Of a stretch of DNA of 64,000 nucleotides, positions 47,768 to 56,504 are shown piece after piece (position 1 is the first letter of the stretch; each line of letters starts with the position of its first letter). Source of the stretch: Streptomyces humicola (GTDB lineage: Bacteria; Actinomycetota; Actinomycetes; Streptomycetales; Streptomycetaceae). Under the pieces are notes generated by a model. It did not search any database and was not told the DNA's origin. It was given only the letters and a program-made list of their open reading frames with translations. Both the position numbers and the translations under genes were made by a program. Where the stretch lies: NCBI RefSeq assembly GCF_024436035.1, contig NZ_JANFNG010000001.1, positions 575,689 through 639,688 of the forward strand, written 5' to 3'.

Positions 47768-49342
47768 TCAGGCCTCGGAGGGGAGGTCTGGCGTGACGGG
47801 CTGCTCGGTGCCGCGGCGGCGGTGCAGCAGGTAGAGGCCCGCGCCCACCGCGACGATGACCGCGGTGAAGACGACCGCACCCCACTGGTAGTACCAGTGG
47901 TCCTTGCCGTAGACGTCGGCGCGCGGCCACGCGAGGTTGACGGTCATGGCCGCCCCGTACACCACGGCGAAGATGTTCACCGGCAGGCCCCAGCGGCCCA
48001 GGTTGAAGTACGGGCCGTGGTCGGGGCGCGGCCACTGGCCGCGCAGGCGGCGCAGCAGCATCGGGCCGGTGACCATGAGGTAGGGGATGTAGAAGAGGAT
48101 GATGGCGACCGAGGTGAGGATGTAGAACGCCCGCTGGTTGCCGATGTTGACCAGCAGCAGGGCGAGCGTGAGCACACCGGTGAGCACAGCTGGCACGACC
48201 GGGGTCTTCGAGCGCGGCGAGACCTTGGCGATGGCGTGGCCGAAGGGGAGGCGGCCGTCGCGTGCCATGGCGAAGATGAGCCGGATGGCGGCGGTCTGCA
48301 CCGCCAGGCAGCACACCGTGATGGCGACCGCGGAACAGACCAGGAAGACGTTGCCGAGCGTGTCCCCCAGCGTCGACTTCACCAGGTAGGGCAGGCCCAG
48401 CGTGCCGAGCTGCTGGGAGTTGATGTTGCCGACGGCCATCATGCCGAAGAGCATGAGCAACCCGCCCGCGGCGAACGCCGCGGTGAGCGCGCGCAGGATG
48501 GCGTACGGGGCGTGGCGGCGCGGCTCCCTGGTCTCCTCGGCGAGCGCGCCTGCGGTGTCGAAGCCGTAGAAGACGTAGGCGCTCATGATCGAGGCGACGA
48601 GGAAGGCCCCGAAGTAGCCCCAGGAGTGGCCCGCACCGGTGCCGGCGGTGTGCAGGACGACCTGCGGCCCGCGCTTGATGTGCATGGCGAGCAGGATGAT
48701 CAGCAGGGTCACGCCGGTGAGCTCGGCCGCCACACCGATGTTGTTGATCTTCGCCATCAGCCGCACGCCGACGATGTTGACGATGGTGGTGAAGATCACC
48801 AGGCCGAGGGCGAGCAGGATCGCGTTCTCGGCGCCCTTGGGGGTGGAGGTCTGTCCGGCGTCGGAGGAGCCGCCGACGATCTCGAATGCGAGCGAGACCT
48901 GGGGAAGGATCACCTGGTAGGCGACGGCCACCGCGGCGGCGGTGACGACGGCGCCGATGGCCATGATCCAGCCCGAGAACCACGAGGTCAGCGGCCGTGC
49001 GATGTGCTTCGACCACTGGTAGACGGAGCCGGCGAGCGGGAACTGTCCCGCCATCTCGGCGAAGCACAGCGCCACGGCGCCCTGGCCGATGAAAACCAGC
49101 GGCCAGGTCCATATGAAGGCCGGGCCTCCGGAGGAGAAGCCGAAGCCGAAGAGCTCGAAGACGCCGGTCATGATCGAGATGTAGCTGAAACCGGCGGCGA
49201 AGCTGGAGAAGGAGCCGAGCGAGCGCTCCAGCTCCTGGCGGTAGCCGAAGCGCGCCAGATCGCGGGAGTCGTCGCCCGGGGTGCCGGAGACGGGGGCGGT
49301 GGCGGTATCGCCGGCCGGGCCGGCACTGCCTGTATGGCTCAT
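47768..49342 (-). CDS. APC-superfamily permease linked to the betaine cluster
   Basis: A 524-aa transporter with about 12 hydrophobic segments, of a different APC branch from the other two in the window: RSLGSFSSFAAGFSYISIMT, CFAEMAGQFPLAGSVYQWSK, AYVFYGFDTAGALAEETREP. This branch (ACT/BAT1-like) includes amino acid, polyamine and choline transporters. Position suggests import of choline, betaine or a related amine, but the substrate is inferred from context only. ATG 49342 has GGAG upstream. A copy of the 15-bp palindrome lies about 100 bp upstream. Confidence 0.85.
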   Translation of the reverse strand: MSHTGSAGPAGDTATAPVSGTPGDDSRDLARFGYRQELERSLGSFSSFAAGFSYISIMTGVFELFGFGFSSGGPAFIWTWPLVFIGQGAVALCFAEMAGQFPLAGSVYQWSKHIARPLTSWFSGWIMAIGAVVTAAAVAVAYQVILPQVSLAFEIVGGSSDAGQTSTPKGAENAILLALGLVIFTTIVNIVGVRLMAKINNIGVAAELTGVTLLIILLAMHIKRGPQVVLHTAGTGAGHSWGYFGAFLVASIMSAYVFYGFDTAGALAEETREPRRHAPYAILRALTAAFAAGGLLMLFGMMAVGNINSQQLGTLGLPYLVKSTLGDTLGNVFLVCSAVAITVCCLAVQTAAIRLIFAMARDGRLPFGHAIAKVSPRSKTPVVPAVLTGVLTLALLLVNIGNQRAFYILTSVAIILFYIPYLMVTGPMLLRRLRGQWPRPDHGPYFNLGRWGLPVNIFAVVYGAAMTVNLAWPRADVYGKDHWYYQWGAVVFTAVIVAVGAGLYLLHRRRGTEQPVTPDLPSEA

Positions 49343-49444
49343 GGTTGCTCCAGAGGCGTTGTCACTACAGGGCGGGCAGGGGGATATGGGCTGCCTCGGC
49401 CGTCCTGAGTACGGCGCCATCGGCCACCGCGCGCGGGTGCGTGG

Positions 49445-49459
49445 TTGCGCAATGCGAGA
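49445..49459. promoter_or_regulatory. Palindromic operator copy 1 (weak), upstream of the permease
   Basis: TTGCG-CAATG-CGAGA fits the TTGCG-N5-CGCAA pattern with two mismatches in the right arm. It lies 103 bp before the permease start. It is the weakest of four similar sites in the betaine region. Confidence 0.4.
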
Positions 49460-49659
49460 CGTCATGCCGCTCTTGCAACTCGTGTCGCTCAGCATGGGAG
49501 CCGCCCATGCCTGCGTCAAGAGAGCTGCTGGCCTTCGCTACCCAGGACCCGGAAACGTAACCAGGGTCGTGACCTGCTCGTAACAGCGGCCGCTTCCCGG
49601 CTCTTGACCGCCGGTGTGCCCTGCGCCGAGGCTGTGTGTGTTGCGTCACTTGGTGTAGA

Positions 49660-49674
49660 TGGCGCATTTCGCAA
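49660..49674. promoter_or_regulatory. Palindromic operator copy 2, upstream of the mycothiol enzyme gene
   Basis: TGGCG-CATTT-CGCAA matches the TTGCG-N5-CGCAA palindrome except for one base. It sits 50 bp before the dehydrogenase start. A wider inverted pair, GTGTTGCG (49638-49645) and CGCAACAC (49670-49677), encloses it. Confidence 0.5.
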
Positions 49675-49723
49675 CACGCGCCACTGCCCGCACCACATCC
49701 GCTCCGGAACGAGGGAGTACCCC

Positions 49724-50809
49724 ATGGCTCACCAGGTCCGTGCCGTCGTCGCCCGCGAGAAGAACGCCCCCGTGACCCTGGACACGATCGTCGTGCCGGA
49801 CCCCGGCCCAGGTGAGGCGCTGGTGAAGGTCGAGGCTTGCGGCGTGTGTCACACCGACCTCCACTACCGGGACGGCGGCATCAACGACGACTTCCCGTTC
49901 CTGCTTGGACACGAGGCGGCGGGACGGGTCGAGGCGGTCGGCGCCGGAGTCACCGATGTCGCGCCCGGCGACTTCGTCATCCTCAACTGGCGGGCAGTCT
50001 GCGGCCAGTGCCGTGCGTGCCGCCGGGGACGCCCCTGGTACTGCTTTGCCACCCACAACGCCGCACAGCGGATGACCCTGCTCGACGGCACTCCGCTCGC
50101 CCCCGCACTCGGCATCGGAGCCTTCGCCGAGAAGACGCTGGTCGCCGCGGGGCAGTGCACCAAGGTGGACCCCGCGGCGTCGGCCGCGGCCGCGGGACTG
50201 CTGGGCTGCGGTGTCATGGCGGGGTTCGGCGCCGCGGTCAACACCGCCGGCGTCGGGCGCGGCGACTCGGTGGCCGTCATCGGATGCGGCGGTGTCGGTG
50301 CGGCGGCGATCGCCGGAGCACGCATCGCCGGGGCGACCACGATCGTCGCGGTGGACGTCGACGAGCGAAAGCTGCAGCGGGCGGCGGGCATGGGGGCCAC
50401 GCACACGGTGGACGCCTCGACCGCCGACGTCGTCGAAGCCGTGCGCGAGCTCACCGGGGGATACGGGGCAGACGTGGTCATCGACGCCGTCGGCCGCCCC
50501 GAGACCTTCCGGCAGGCCTTCTACGCGCGCGATCTCGCCGGGATCGCTGTCCTCGTCGGCGTCCCGACCCCCGAGATGCGGCTGGAGCTGCCGCTGCTCG
50601 ACGTCTTCGCGCGCGGGGGAGCGGTCAAGTCCAGCTGGTACGGCGACTGTCTGCCCTCGCGCGACTTCCCCATGCTCATCGACCTGTATCTGCAAGGGCG
50701 TTTCGACCTCGACGCGTTCGTCTCGGAGACCATCGGCCTCGGGGATGTGGAGAAGGCGTTCGAGGAGATGCACCACGGCGAGGTGCTGCGCTCGGTCGTC
50801 GTGCTCTGA
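49724..50809 (+). CDS. S-(hydroxymethyl)mycothiol dehydrogenase (formaldehyde detoxification)
   Basis: A 361-aa zinc-dependent medium-chain dehydrogenase that oxidises the formaldehyde-mycothiol adduct with NAD+. Catalytic zinc ligands are in [18 protein letters not shown] (Cys42) and LGHEAAG; the structural zinc uses Cys93, 96, 99 and 107 in [16 protein letters not shown]; the NAD motif is [24 protein letters not shown] and [20 protein letters not shown] match the mycothiol-dependent group (MscR/FadH) closely. GAGGGAG precedes the ATG. It should remove formaldehyde made by betaine, dimethylglycine and sarcosine demethylation encoded downstream. Confidence 0.9.
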   Translation: MAHQVRAVVAREKNAPVTLDTIVVPDPGPGEALVKVEACGVCHTDLHYRDGGINDDFPFLLGHEAAGRVEAVGAGVTDVAPGDFVILNWRAVCGQCRACRRGRPWYCFATHNAAQRMTLLDGTPLAPALGIGAFAEKTLVAAGQCTKVDPAASAAAAGLLGCGVMAGFGAAVNTAGVGRGDSVAVIGCGGVGAAAIAGARIAGATTIVAVDVDERKLQRAAGMGATHTVDASTADVVEAVRELTGGYGADVVIDAVGRPETFRQAFYARDLAGIAVLVGVPTPEMRLELPLLDVFARGGAVKSSWYGDCLPSRDFPMLIDLYLQGRFDLDAFVSETIGLGDVEKAFEEMHHGEVLRSVVVL

Positions 50810-50947
50810 CCGTCCTCCGGCCGTCGTCCTGCGCCGCACACGACCACGACGGGCCGCCCGACAAGCGCGTGAACAGGCCGCTTTCGGGCGGCCTCCGCCG
50901 TCTCCATTCCGCGCTTGACACCGCTCAGGGCCGCACCCACACTGGCG

Positions 50948-50976
50948 TTGCGCGACTCGCAATTGTTGCTCTATAC
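50948..50976 (+). promoter_or_regulatory. Promoter with palindromic operator copy 3, before the Rieske operon
   Basis: The perfect palindrome TTGCG-CGACT-CGCAA (50948-50962) overlaps a TTGCGC -35 hexamer. CTATAC follows after 17 bp (50971-50976) as the -10. Binding at the palindrome would block RNA polymerase. The start codon is 71 bp further on. Confidence 0.6.
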
Positions 50977-51046
50977 GCACCTCCTCTGTTGTTCGCTTCT
51001 CCGCCCGCGCGGCGCACGTGCGGCATCCAACGCATCCGAGGTGTCC

Positions 51047-51409
51047 ATGTTGATTCCTGTCTGCCCGCTTGCGGATCTGCCGCGTGGCGAGGCGTTCCGG
51101 CTCGAACTCGACCCGCCCGTAGCCGTGTTCCACACCGAGGACGGCGACATCCTCGCCATCGACGACACCTGCACCCATCAGGACGCCTCGCTCGCGGACG
51201 GCTGGCTGGAGGGGTGCCAGGTCGAATGCCCGCTGCACTCCTCGGCGTTCGACCTGCGAACGGGTGCGCCGAGTGCGCCCCCGGCGAGGCTCCCGGTCCG
51301 CACCCACCGGGTCGTCGTCAAGGACGGCACGGTCCATGTGATGCTCTGCGACGCACCGCCCAACCTGCCGCCGTGCCCCGCTGCACGCCTCGCCGGGGAT
51401 CCGACATGA
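51047..51409 (+). CDS. Rieske-type [2Fe-2S] ferredoxin
   Basis: A 120-aa soluble ferredoxin with the Rieske ligands CTHQDASL (Cys, His) and CPLHSSAFDL (Cys, His) near residues 44 and 64. It carries electrons from the reductase encoded next to the terminal oxygenase. GAGG lies before ATG 51047. Its stop overlaps the reductase ATG (ATGA). Betaine monooxygenases described in pseudomonads use a single FNR-type reductase, so a separate Rieske ferredoxin makes this a three-component variant. Confidence 0.9.
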   Translation: MLIPVCPLADLPRGEAFRLELDPPVAVFHTEDGDILAIDDTCTHQDASLADGWLEGCQVECPLHSSAFDLRTGAPSAPPARLPVRTHRVVVKDGTVHVMLCDAPPNLPPCPAARLAGDPT

Positions 51410-52572
51410 GGACGGTGACGGTCGTCGGCGCCTCGCTCGCCGGGCTGTGGGCAGCCCGCTCGCTGCGCGCCCAGGGATACGACGGGCGTCTGCTCATCAT
51501 CGGCGAGGAGACCCACCGCCCCTATGACAGGCCGCCGTTGTCGAAGGAGTTCCTCGCCGGAACCGCCGGCGAACCGGCGCTCGCGCTCGAGGCCGACGGT
51601 GAGGATCTGGACGCCGAGTGGCTCCTCGGCGCGAGTGCCGTCGGGCTTGACCGACGCGAGCGTGCCGTGCAGCTTCGGGACGGACGCACCATCCCCGCGG
51701 ACGGCGTCGTGATCGCCACCGGAGCGGCCGCGCGTCGGCTTCCCGGCAGCAATGGCATGGCGGGGATGCATGTGCTGCGCACCCTCGACGACGCCCGCGC
51801 CCTGCGCGCCGACCTGGCCCGCGGCGGGCGGCTCACGGTCATCGGCGGCGGCTTCATAGGTGCCGAAGTCGCCTCGACCGCATACGCGTTGGGCCTGGAC
51901 GTGACGGTGGTCGAGGCGGCGCCTGTGCCTCTGGCCGGGGCGCTCGGCACGCCCATGGCCGGTGTCGTCGCGTCACTCCACGCCGACCACGGCGTCCGGC
52001 TGCTGTGCGGGACGGGCGTGCGCGCAATACGCGGCGGCAGCCGGGTCGGCGCCGTCGTCCTCGACGACGGGCGCAGCATCCCCGCGGACACGGTGGTCGT
52101 CGGGGTGGGCGCCCGCCCGTGCACCGAATGGCTCGAGGGCTCCGGTGTCGCGCTGCACGCCGGTGTGACCTGCGACGCGGACGGCAGCACCAGCCTGCCG
52201 GGCGTCGTCGCGGTCGGCGACTGCGCCTCCTGGTACGACCCCGCGGTCGGCATGCACGTGAGGGCCGAGCACTGGACGGGCGCGCGGGAACGTCCGCAGA
52301 CGGCCGTGGCGGCACTGCTCTGCGGTGGCACCGCCGCACCACGGCCGGCACGCCCCCCCTACTTCTGGTCCGACCAGTACGGAGTCCGGATCCAGTTCGC
52401 CGGCCATGCCGCGGGTGCCGACAGCGTCACCGTCGAGGAGGGCGACCCGGCCGACCGAAGTTTCCTCGCGGTCTACCGGCGGGCTGGTACCGCGGTGGCC
52501 GTCCTCGCCATGAACCGCGCACGCTCGTTCACCCGCCGGCGTCGGCAGCTCGGTACCGTCGCCGCCTCCTGA
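51406..52572 (+). CDS. FAD-dependent ferredoxin reductase
   Basis: A 388-aa NAD(P)H:ferredoxin reductase of the BphA4/rhodocoxin-reductase type. FAD motif VVGASLAGLWAARSLRAQGY at the start, YDRPPLSKEFLAG near residue 42, second dinucleotide motif VIGGGFIGAEVA near residue 145, and VAVGDCASW near residue 268. HWTGARERPQTAVAALL and PYFWSDQYGVRIQFAG are typical of the group. It passes electrons to the adjoining Rieske ferredoxin, with which it overlaps. Confidence 0.92.
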   Translation: MRTVTVVGASLAGLWAARSLRAQGYDGRLLIIGEETHRPYDRPPLSKEFLAGTAGEPALALEADGEDLDAEWLLGASAVGLDRRERAVQLRDGRTIPADGVVIATGAAARRLPGSNGMAGMHVLRTLDDARALRADLARGGRLTVIGGGFIGAEVASTAYALGLDVTVVEAAPVPLAGALGTPMAGVVASLHADHGVRLLCGTGVRAIRGGSRVGAVVLDDGRSIPADTVVVGVGARPCTEWLEGSGVALHAGVTCDADGSTSLPGVVAVGDCASWYDPAVGMHVRAEHWTGARERPQTAVAALLCGGTAAPRPARPPYFWSDQYGVRIQFAGHAAGADSVTVEEGDPADRSFLAVYRRAGTAVAVLAMNRARSFTRRRRQLGTVAAS

Positions 52573-52624
52573 CGACGAGGAACAGCCCTCCCGCTCACCC
52601 CACACCTCCCGTGAGGAGTGCACT

Positions 52625-53791
52625 GTGACCACAAGCAGCCTGCCCGAGAGCCTCATCGCGACCCTTCCCGGCGACCACTACACCTCGCAGGAGCTCTTCC
52701 GCCTGGAGCAGGAACACATCTTCGAGTCGATGTGGTTCTGCGTGGCGCGCTCGGCCGATCTCGACCGGCCCGGTAGGTACCGGACCTTCCAGGTCGGGCG
52801 TGAGAGCGTGCTCGTGACCCGGTCGCGCGACCGCACCGTGCGCGCCTTCTTCAACGTGTGCCGTCACCGCGGCGCGCAGCTGTGCACGCAGCCTTCGGGC
52901 GAGGTGAAGCGGGCCTTCCAGTGCCCCTACCACGCCTGGACCTACGACCTGGAGGGCAAGCTCGTCGCGGCGCCCAACCTCACCAAGATGCCGGACATCG
53001 GGCGGACCGAGTTCGGCCTGGTGCCGGTGCAGGTGCGCGAGTGGCTCGGCTATGTGTGGGTCTGCCTCGCCGACGACCCGCCCTCCTTCGAGGAACAGGT
53101 CGTCGGCGACGTCGTGGCGCGGCTCGGCGACGCCGAGGTGATCGAGCGCTACTCGATCGAGGAGCTCGACGTCGGCAGGCGGATCGTCTATGACGTGGCC
53201 GCCAACTGGAAGCTGATCGTCGAGAACTTCATGGAGTGCTACCACTGCGCCACGATCCATCCCGAACTCACCGAGGTGCTCCCGGAGTTCGCCGACGGCT
53301 ACGCGGCGCAGTACTTCGTCGGGCACGGCGCCGAGTTCGGGGCGGACGTCAAGGGCTTCACCGTCGACGGCTCGGAGGGCCTCGACCGCATCCCCACTGT
53401 CACACCGGCGCAGGACCGCCGCTACTACGCGATCACCATCAGGCCGCAGGTCTTCGTGAACCTCGTGCCGGACCATGTGATCCTGCACAGGATGTATCCC
53501 GTCGCGGCCGACCGGACGATCGTGGAGTGCGACTGGCTCTACCTGAAGGACGTCGTCGCCAGGGACGAGGACATCAGCCGCTCCGTCGAGCTGTTCCACC
53601 GCGTCAACACCCAGGACTTCGCCGCCTGTGAGCGCTGCCAGCCGGCGATGGGTTCACGTCTCTATGCCGGGGGAGGGGTTCTCGTCCCCAGCGAGCACCA
53701 CATCGCCGCCTTCCATGAGTGGGTCCTCGACCGGCTCGGGCCCCCCTCCGGCCGGGCCGGCGTCAGCCGAGGTAGCCGAGGCGATGGCTGA
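52625..53791 (+). CDS. Rieske non-heme iron oxygenase, glycine-betaine monooxygenase-like (GbcA type)
   Basis: A 388-aa terminal oxygenase. Rieske ligands are in CRHRGAQLC and QCPYHAWTY (near residues 79-104); the mononuclear iron ligands are in ENFMECYHCATIHPEL (two His near 206-211) with a later Asp/Glu. The GbcA group removes a methyl from glycine betaine as formaldehyde, and the dimethylglycine/sarcosine oxidases nearby make this the best substrate. Carnitine, stachydrine or choline cannot be excluded. The GTG start is preceded by GTGAGGAGTGCACT. The last 29 bp overlap the convergent IclR gene. Confidence 0.87.
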   Translation: MTTSSLPESLIATLPGDHYTSQELFRLEQEHIFESMWFCVARSADLDRPGRYRTFQVGRESVLVTRSRDRTVRAFFNVCRHRGAQLCTQPSGEVKRAFQCPYHAWTYDLEGKLVAAPNLTKMPDIGRTEFGLVPVQVREWLGYVWVCLADDPPSFEEQVVGDVVARLGDAEVIERYSIEELDVGRRIVYDVAANWKLIVENFMECYHCATIHPELTEVLPEFADGYAAQYFVGHGAEFGADVKGFTVDGSEGLDRIPTVTPAQDRRYYAITIRPQVFVNLVPDHVILHRMYPVAADRTIVECDWLYLKDVVARDEDISRSVELFHRVNTQDFAACERCQPAMGSRLYAGGGVLVPSEHHIAAFHEWVLDRLGPPSGRAGVSRGSRGDG

Positions 53792-54575
53792 CCTCGTCCG
53801 CCCCCGCGACGAGCACGGGCGCGAGCTCGTGCATCCGTTCCTCGCTGAACCGGTAACCGGGACCGGAGGCGCTGATGGCCGCGACGACCTCGCCGTCGCG
53901 GGAGCGCACGGGCGCGGCCATTGCGTGCAGGCCGATCTCGAACTCCTCCAGGGTGATGGCGTAGCCGCGCTCACGCGCCTGCGTCAGGTCCTTCCCCAGC
54001 CGTGCCTTGGAGGTGATGGTGTGCGGGGTCAGCTTCTCCAGGCCGCCGGAGGTCGTCAGCCGGTCGAGGAGTTCGGTGCGCTCCTGCGCGTCGAGCTGGG
54101 CCAGCAGGATCTTGCCGCTGGAGGTCGCGTGGAGCGGGGTGAGCTGTCCGACCCAGTTGTGCGCAGTGACCGCGCCCGGGCCCCGGACCTGGAAGAGGTT
54201 GATCGCATAGACCGATTCGAGGACGGCGACGTTGACCGTCTCGCCGATCTGCTCGGCGAGCCGCTCGCAGACCGGGCGGCTCTGCTGGGTGATGTCGATT
54301 CGGCCAGTGACGGCACCGGCCAGCCGCACGATCCCGAAGCCGAGGCGGTACTTGCCGCGGTCGCCTGCCTGCTCGACGAGCCCGCGCGCCTCCAACGCGC
54401 CGAGCAGGCGGAACGCCGTGGACTTGTGGACCTCGATCTCCGCCGCCACCTCACTGACCCCTGCCTCGCCGCGCTGGGCGAGGATCTCCAGGACGCTGAT
54501 GGCGCGGTCGACGGACTGCACCCCGCCGGCCGACTGCCCGGCGGCGTCCGGGGCTGCCGCACTGAAGTTGCTCAT
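53763..54575 (-). CDS. IclR-family transcriptional regulator
   Basis: A 270-aa regulator: winged helix SVDRAISVLEILAQRGEAGV and HKSTAFRLLGALEARGLVEQ, then the IclR effector domain (SGKILLAQL, GYAITLEEFEIGLHAMAAPV, AISASGPGYRF). Encoded between the Rieske operon and betA, it is the natural controller of the pathway. TATAGT lies 6 nt before the ATG, so its mRNA is probably leaderless. A 15-bp palindrome in the divergent betA promoter fits an IclR operator. Confidence 0.92.
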   Translation of the reverse strand: MSNFSAAAPDAAGQSAGGVQSVDRAISVLEILAQRGEAGVSEVAAEIEVHKSTAFRLLGALEARGLVEQAGDRGKYRLGFGIVRLAGAVTGRIDITQQSRPVCERLAEQIGETVNVAVLESVYAINLFQVRGPGAVTAHNWVGQLTPLHATSSGKILLAQLDAQERTELLDRLTTSGGLEKLTPHTITSKARLGKDLTQARERGYAITLEEFEIGLHAMAAPVRSRDGEVVAAISASGPGYRFSEERMHELAPVLVAGADEVSHRLGYLG

Positions 54576-54653
54576 GGCGGAACTATAGGCGCAGATAACA
54601 ACGCAGGTAGCGGCCGCGTGGAGACCGCGACCCCACTTCCGTTTCGCGACAAG

Positions 54654-54683
54654 TTGCGCTGTCGGCAACCTGGTGCGCATAGC
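54654..54683. promoter_or_regulatory. Palindromic operator copy 4 and possible betA promoter
   Basis: TTGCG-CTGTC-GGCAA (54654-54668, one mismatch from the palindrome) overlaps a TTGCGC -35-like hexamer, with CATAGC 18 bp further as a possible -10. The remaining leader up to betA (54690-54820) is rich in short repeated words such as ATCGAC and GACAGGTCG, with no ORF. Confidence 0.5.
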
Positions 54684-54824
54684 GGTACCCGTACTAGCAT
54701 TCCCGCGTCATCGACTCCACTGACTCCATCGACGCCCTAGCGACAGGTCGACTGATCGATACCTCTACAGATCGACAGGTCGGCAGATCGACTGGCGAAA
54801 CCCCACGAGCGAGACGAGGTAGCC

Positions 54825-56504
54825 ATGGCCACCGAGCAGTTCGACTTCATCATCGTCGGCGGCGGATCGGCCGGGAGCGCACTGGCCAACCGGCTGTCGG
54901 CCGACCCTTCCACCCGTGTGCTGGTGCTCGAAGCGGGCCGTCCCGACTACCGGTGGGACATCTTCATCCACATGCCGGCCGCGCTCACCTTCCCGATCGG
55001 CAGCCGCTTCTACGACTGGAAGTACGAGTCGGAGCCCGAGCCGCACATGAACGGCCGCCGCATCTACCACGCCCGCGGCAAGGTGCTCGGCGGGTCGAGC
55101 AGCATCAACGGCATGATCTTCCAGCGCGGCAATCCCATGGACTACGAGCGCTGGGCCGCCGACCCGGGGATGGAGAGCTGGGACTACGCGCACTGCCTGC
55201 CGTACTTCAACCGGATGGAGTCTTGTCTGGCCGCCGACCCCGACGACGAGCTCCGCGGCCATGCCGGTCCGCTCGTCCTCGAACGCGGCCCGGCCTCCAG
55301 CCCGCTCTTCCCGGCATTCCTGGAGGCGACCGAACAGGCGGGGTACCCGCGCACCGGCGACGTCAACGGCTACCGGCAGGAAGGCTTCGCGCCCTTCGAC
55401 CGCAACGTCCACCGCGGCCGCAGGCTCTCCGCCGCCCGTGCCTACCTCCATCCCGTCATGCACCGGCCCAACCTCCAGGTGCGCACCCGCGCCCTGGTCA
55501 CCCGGCTGCTCTTCGAGCGCCGGCGGGCGGTCGGCGTGGAGTACCAACGCGGCACGGGTGGAGGGGCGCGCCAGGTACGCGCCGGCGAGGTGATCCTTTG
55601 CGGCGGAGCCATCAACTCCCCCCAGCTGCTGCAGCTTTCGGGCATCGGCAACGCCGAAGAGCTGCGGGCGCTCGGCATCGATGTCCTGCACCACCTGCCT
55701 GGCGTCGGCGAGAACCTCCAGGACCACCTGGAGGTCTACGTCCAGCACGCGTGCAAGCAGCCCGTCTCCGTCCAGCCCTACCTGAAGTGGCGCTACCGGC
55801 CGTGGATCGGGCTGCAGTGGCTGTTGCGCACCGGCCCGGGCGCGACCAACCACTTCGAGGCGGGCGGCTTCGTCCGCAGCAATGAGGACGTCGACTATCC
55901 CAACCTGATGTTCCACTTCCTGCCCATCGCGGTGCGGTACGACGGGTCGTCCCCGGCGGGCGGCCACGGCTATCAGGTGCACATCGGGCCGATGTACTCC
56001 GACGCACGCGGCTCGGTGAAGATCAGGAGCCGGGACCCGCGCTCCAAGCCGGCCCTGCGTTTCAACTACCTCTCCACCGAACAGGACCGCCGCGAATGGG
56101 TCGAGGCGATCCGCACCGCACGCCGCATCCTTCAGCAGCCCGCGCTCGACCCGTACAACGGCGGTGAGATATCGCCGGGGCCCGGGGTGAGCACCGACGA
56201 GGAGATCCTGGAGTGGGTGCGCCGGGACGGCGAGACCGCCCTGCATCCCTCATGCACCTGTGCGATGGGCACGGGTGAGTCGTCCGTCCTCGACCCGGAA
56301 ACCATGCGCGTCCACGGCCTCGACGGGCTGCGCATCGTCGACGCCTCGGTGATGCCGTACATCACCAACGGCAACATCTACGCCCCGGTGATGATGGTCG
56401 CCGAGAAGTCCGCCGACATCATCCTGGGCAACACCCCGCTGCCGCCCTCGAAGGCGGAGTTCTACCGGCACCGTACCGCCGGGACACGAGGAGGTCTGGT
56501 GTGA
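54825..56504 (+). CDS. betA: Choline dehydrogenase (GMC oxidoreductase)
   Basis: A 559-aa FAD enzyme oxidising choline to betaine aldehyde and often on to glycine betaine. FAD motif [17 protein letters not shown] at residue 8; GMC signatures [17 protein letters not shown] near residue 85 and [16 protein letters not shown] near 260; catalytic His in [13 protein letters not shown] near residue 475 and [17 protein letters not shown] at the end. Length and wording match BetA closely. GAGG lies before the ATG. It leads the operon betA-dmg oxidase-soxBDAG. No betaine-aldehyde dehydrogenase is present, so BetA may do both steps. Confidence 0.94.
   Translation: MATEQFDFIIVGGGSAGSALANRLSADPSTRVLVLEAGRPDYRWDIFIHMPAALTFPIGSRFYDWKYESEPEPHMNGRRIYHARGKVLGGSSSINGMIFQRGNPMDYERWAADPGMESWDYAHCLPYFNRMESCLAADPDDELRGHAGPLVLERGPASSPLFPAFLEATEQAGYPRTGDVNGYRQEGFAPFDRNVHRGRRLSAARAYLHPVMHRPNLQVRTRALVTRLLFERRRAVGVEYQRGTGGGARQVRAGEVILCGGAINSPQLLQLSGIGNAEELRALGIDVLHHLPGVGENLQDHLEVYVQHACKQPVSVQPYLKWRYRPWIGLQWLLRTGPGATNHFEAGGFVRSNEDVDYPNLMFHFLPIAVRYDGSSPAGGHGYQVHIGPMYSDARGSVKIRSRDPRSKPALRFNYLSTEQDRREWVEAIRTARRILQQPALDPYNGGEISPGPGVSTDEEILEWVRRDGETALHPSCTCAMGTGESSVLDPETMRVHGLDGLRIVDASVMPYITNGNIYAPVMMVAEKSADIILGNTPLPPSKAEFYRHRTAGTRGGLV

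Noticed and set aside
54690-54820. Cluster of ATCGAC and GACAGGTCG words before betA, considered as a repeat array or riboswitch
   Set aside because: The units are irregular in length and spacing, and I could fold no known riboswitch core; it is treated as low-complexity leader.
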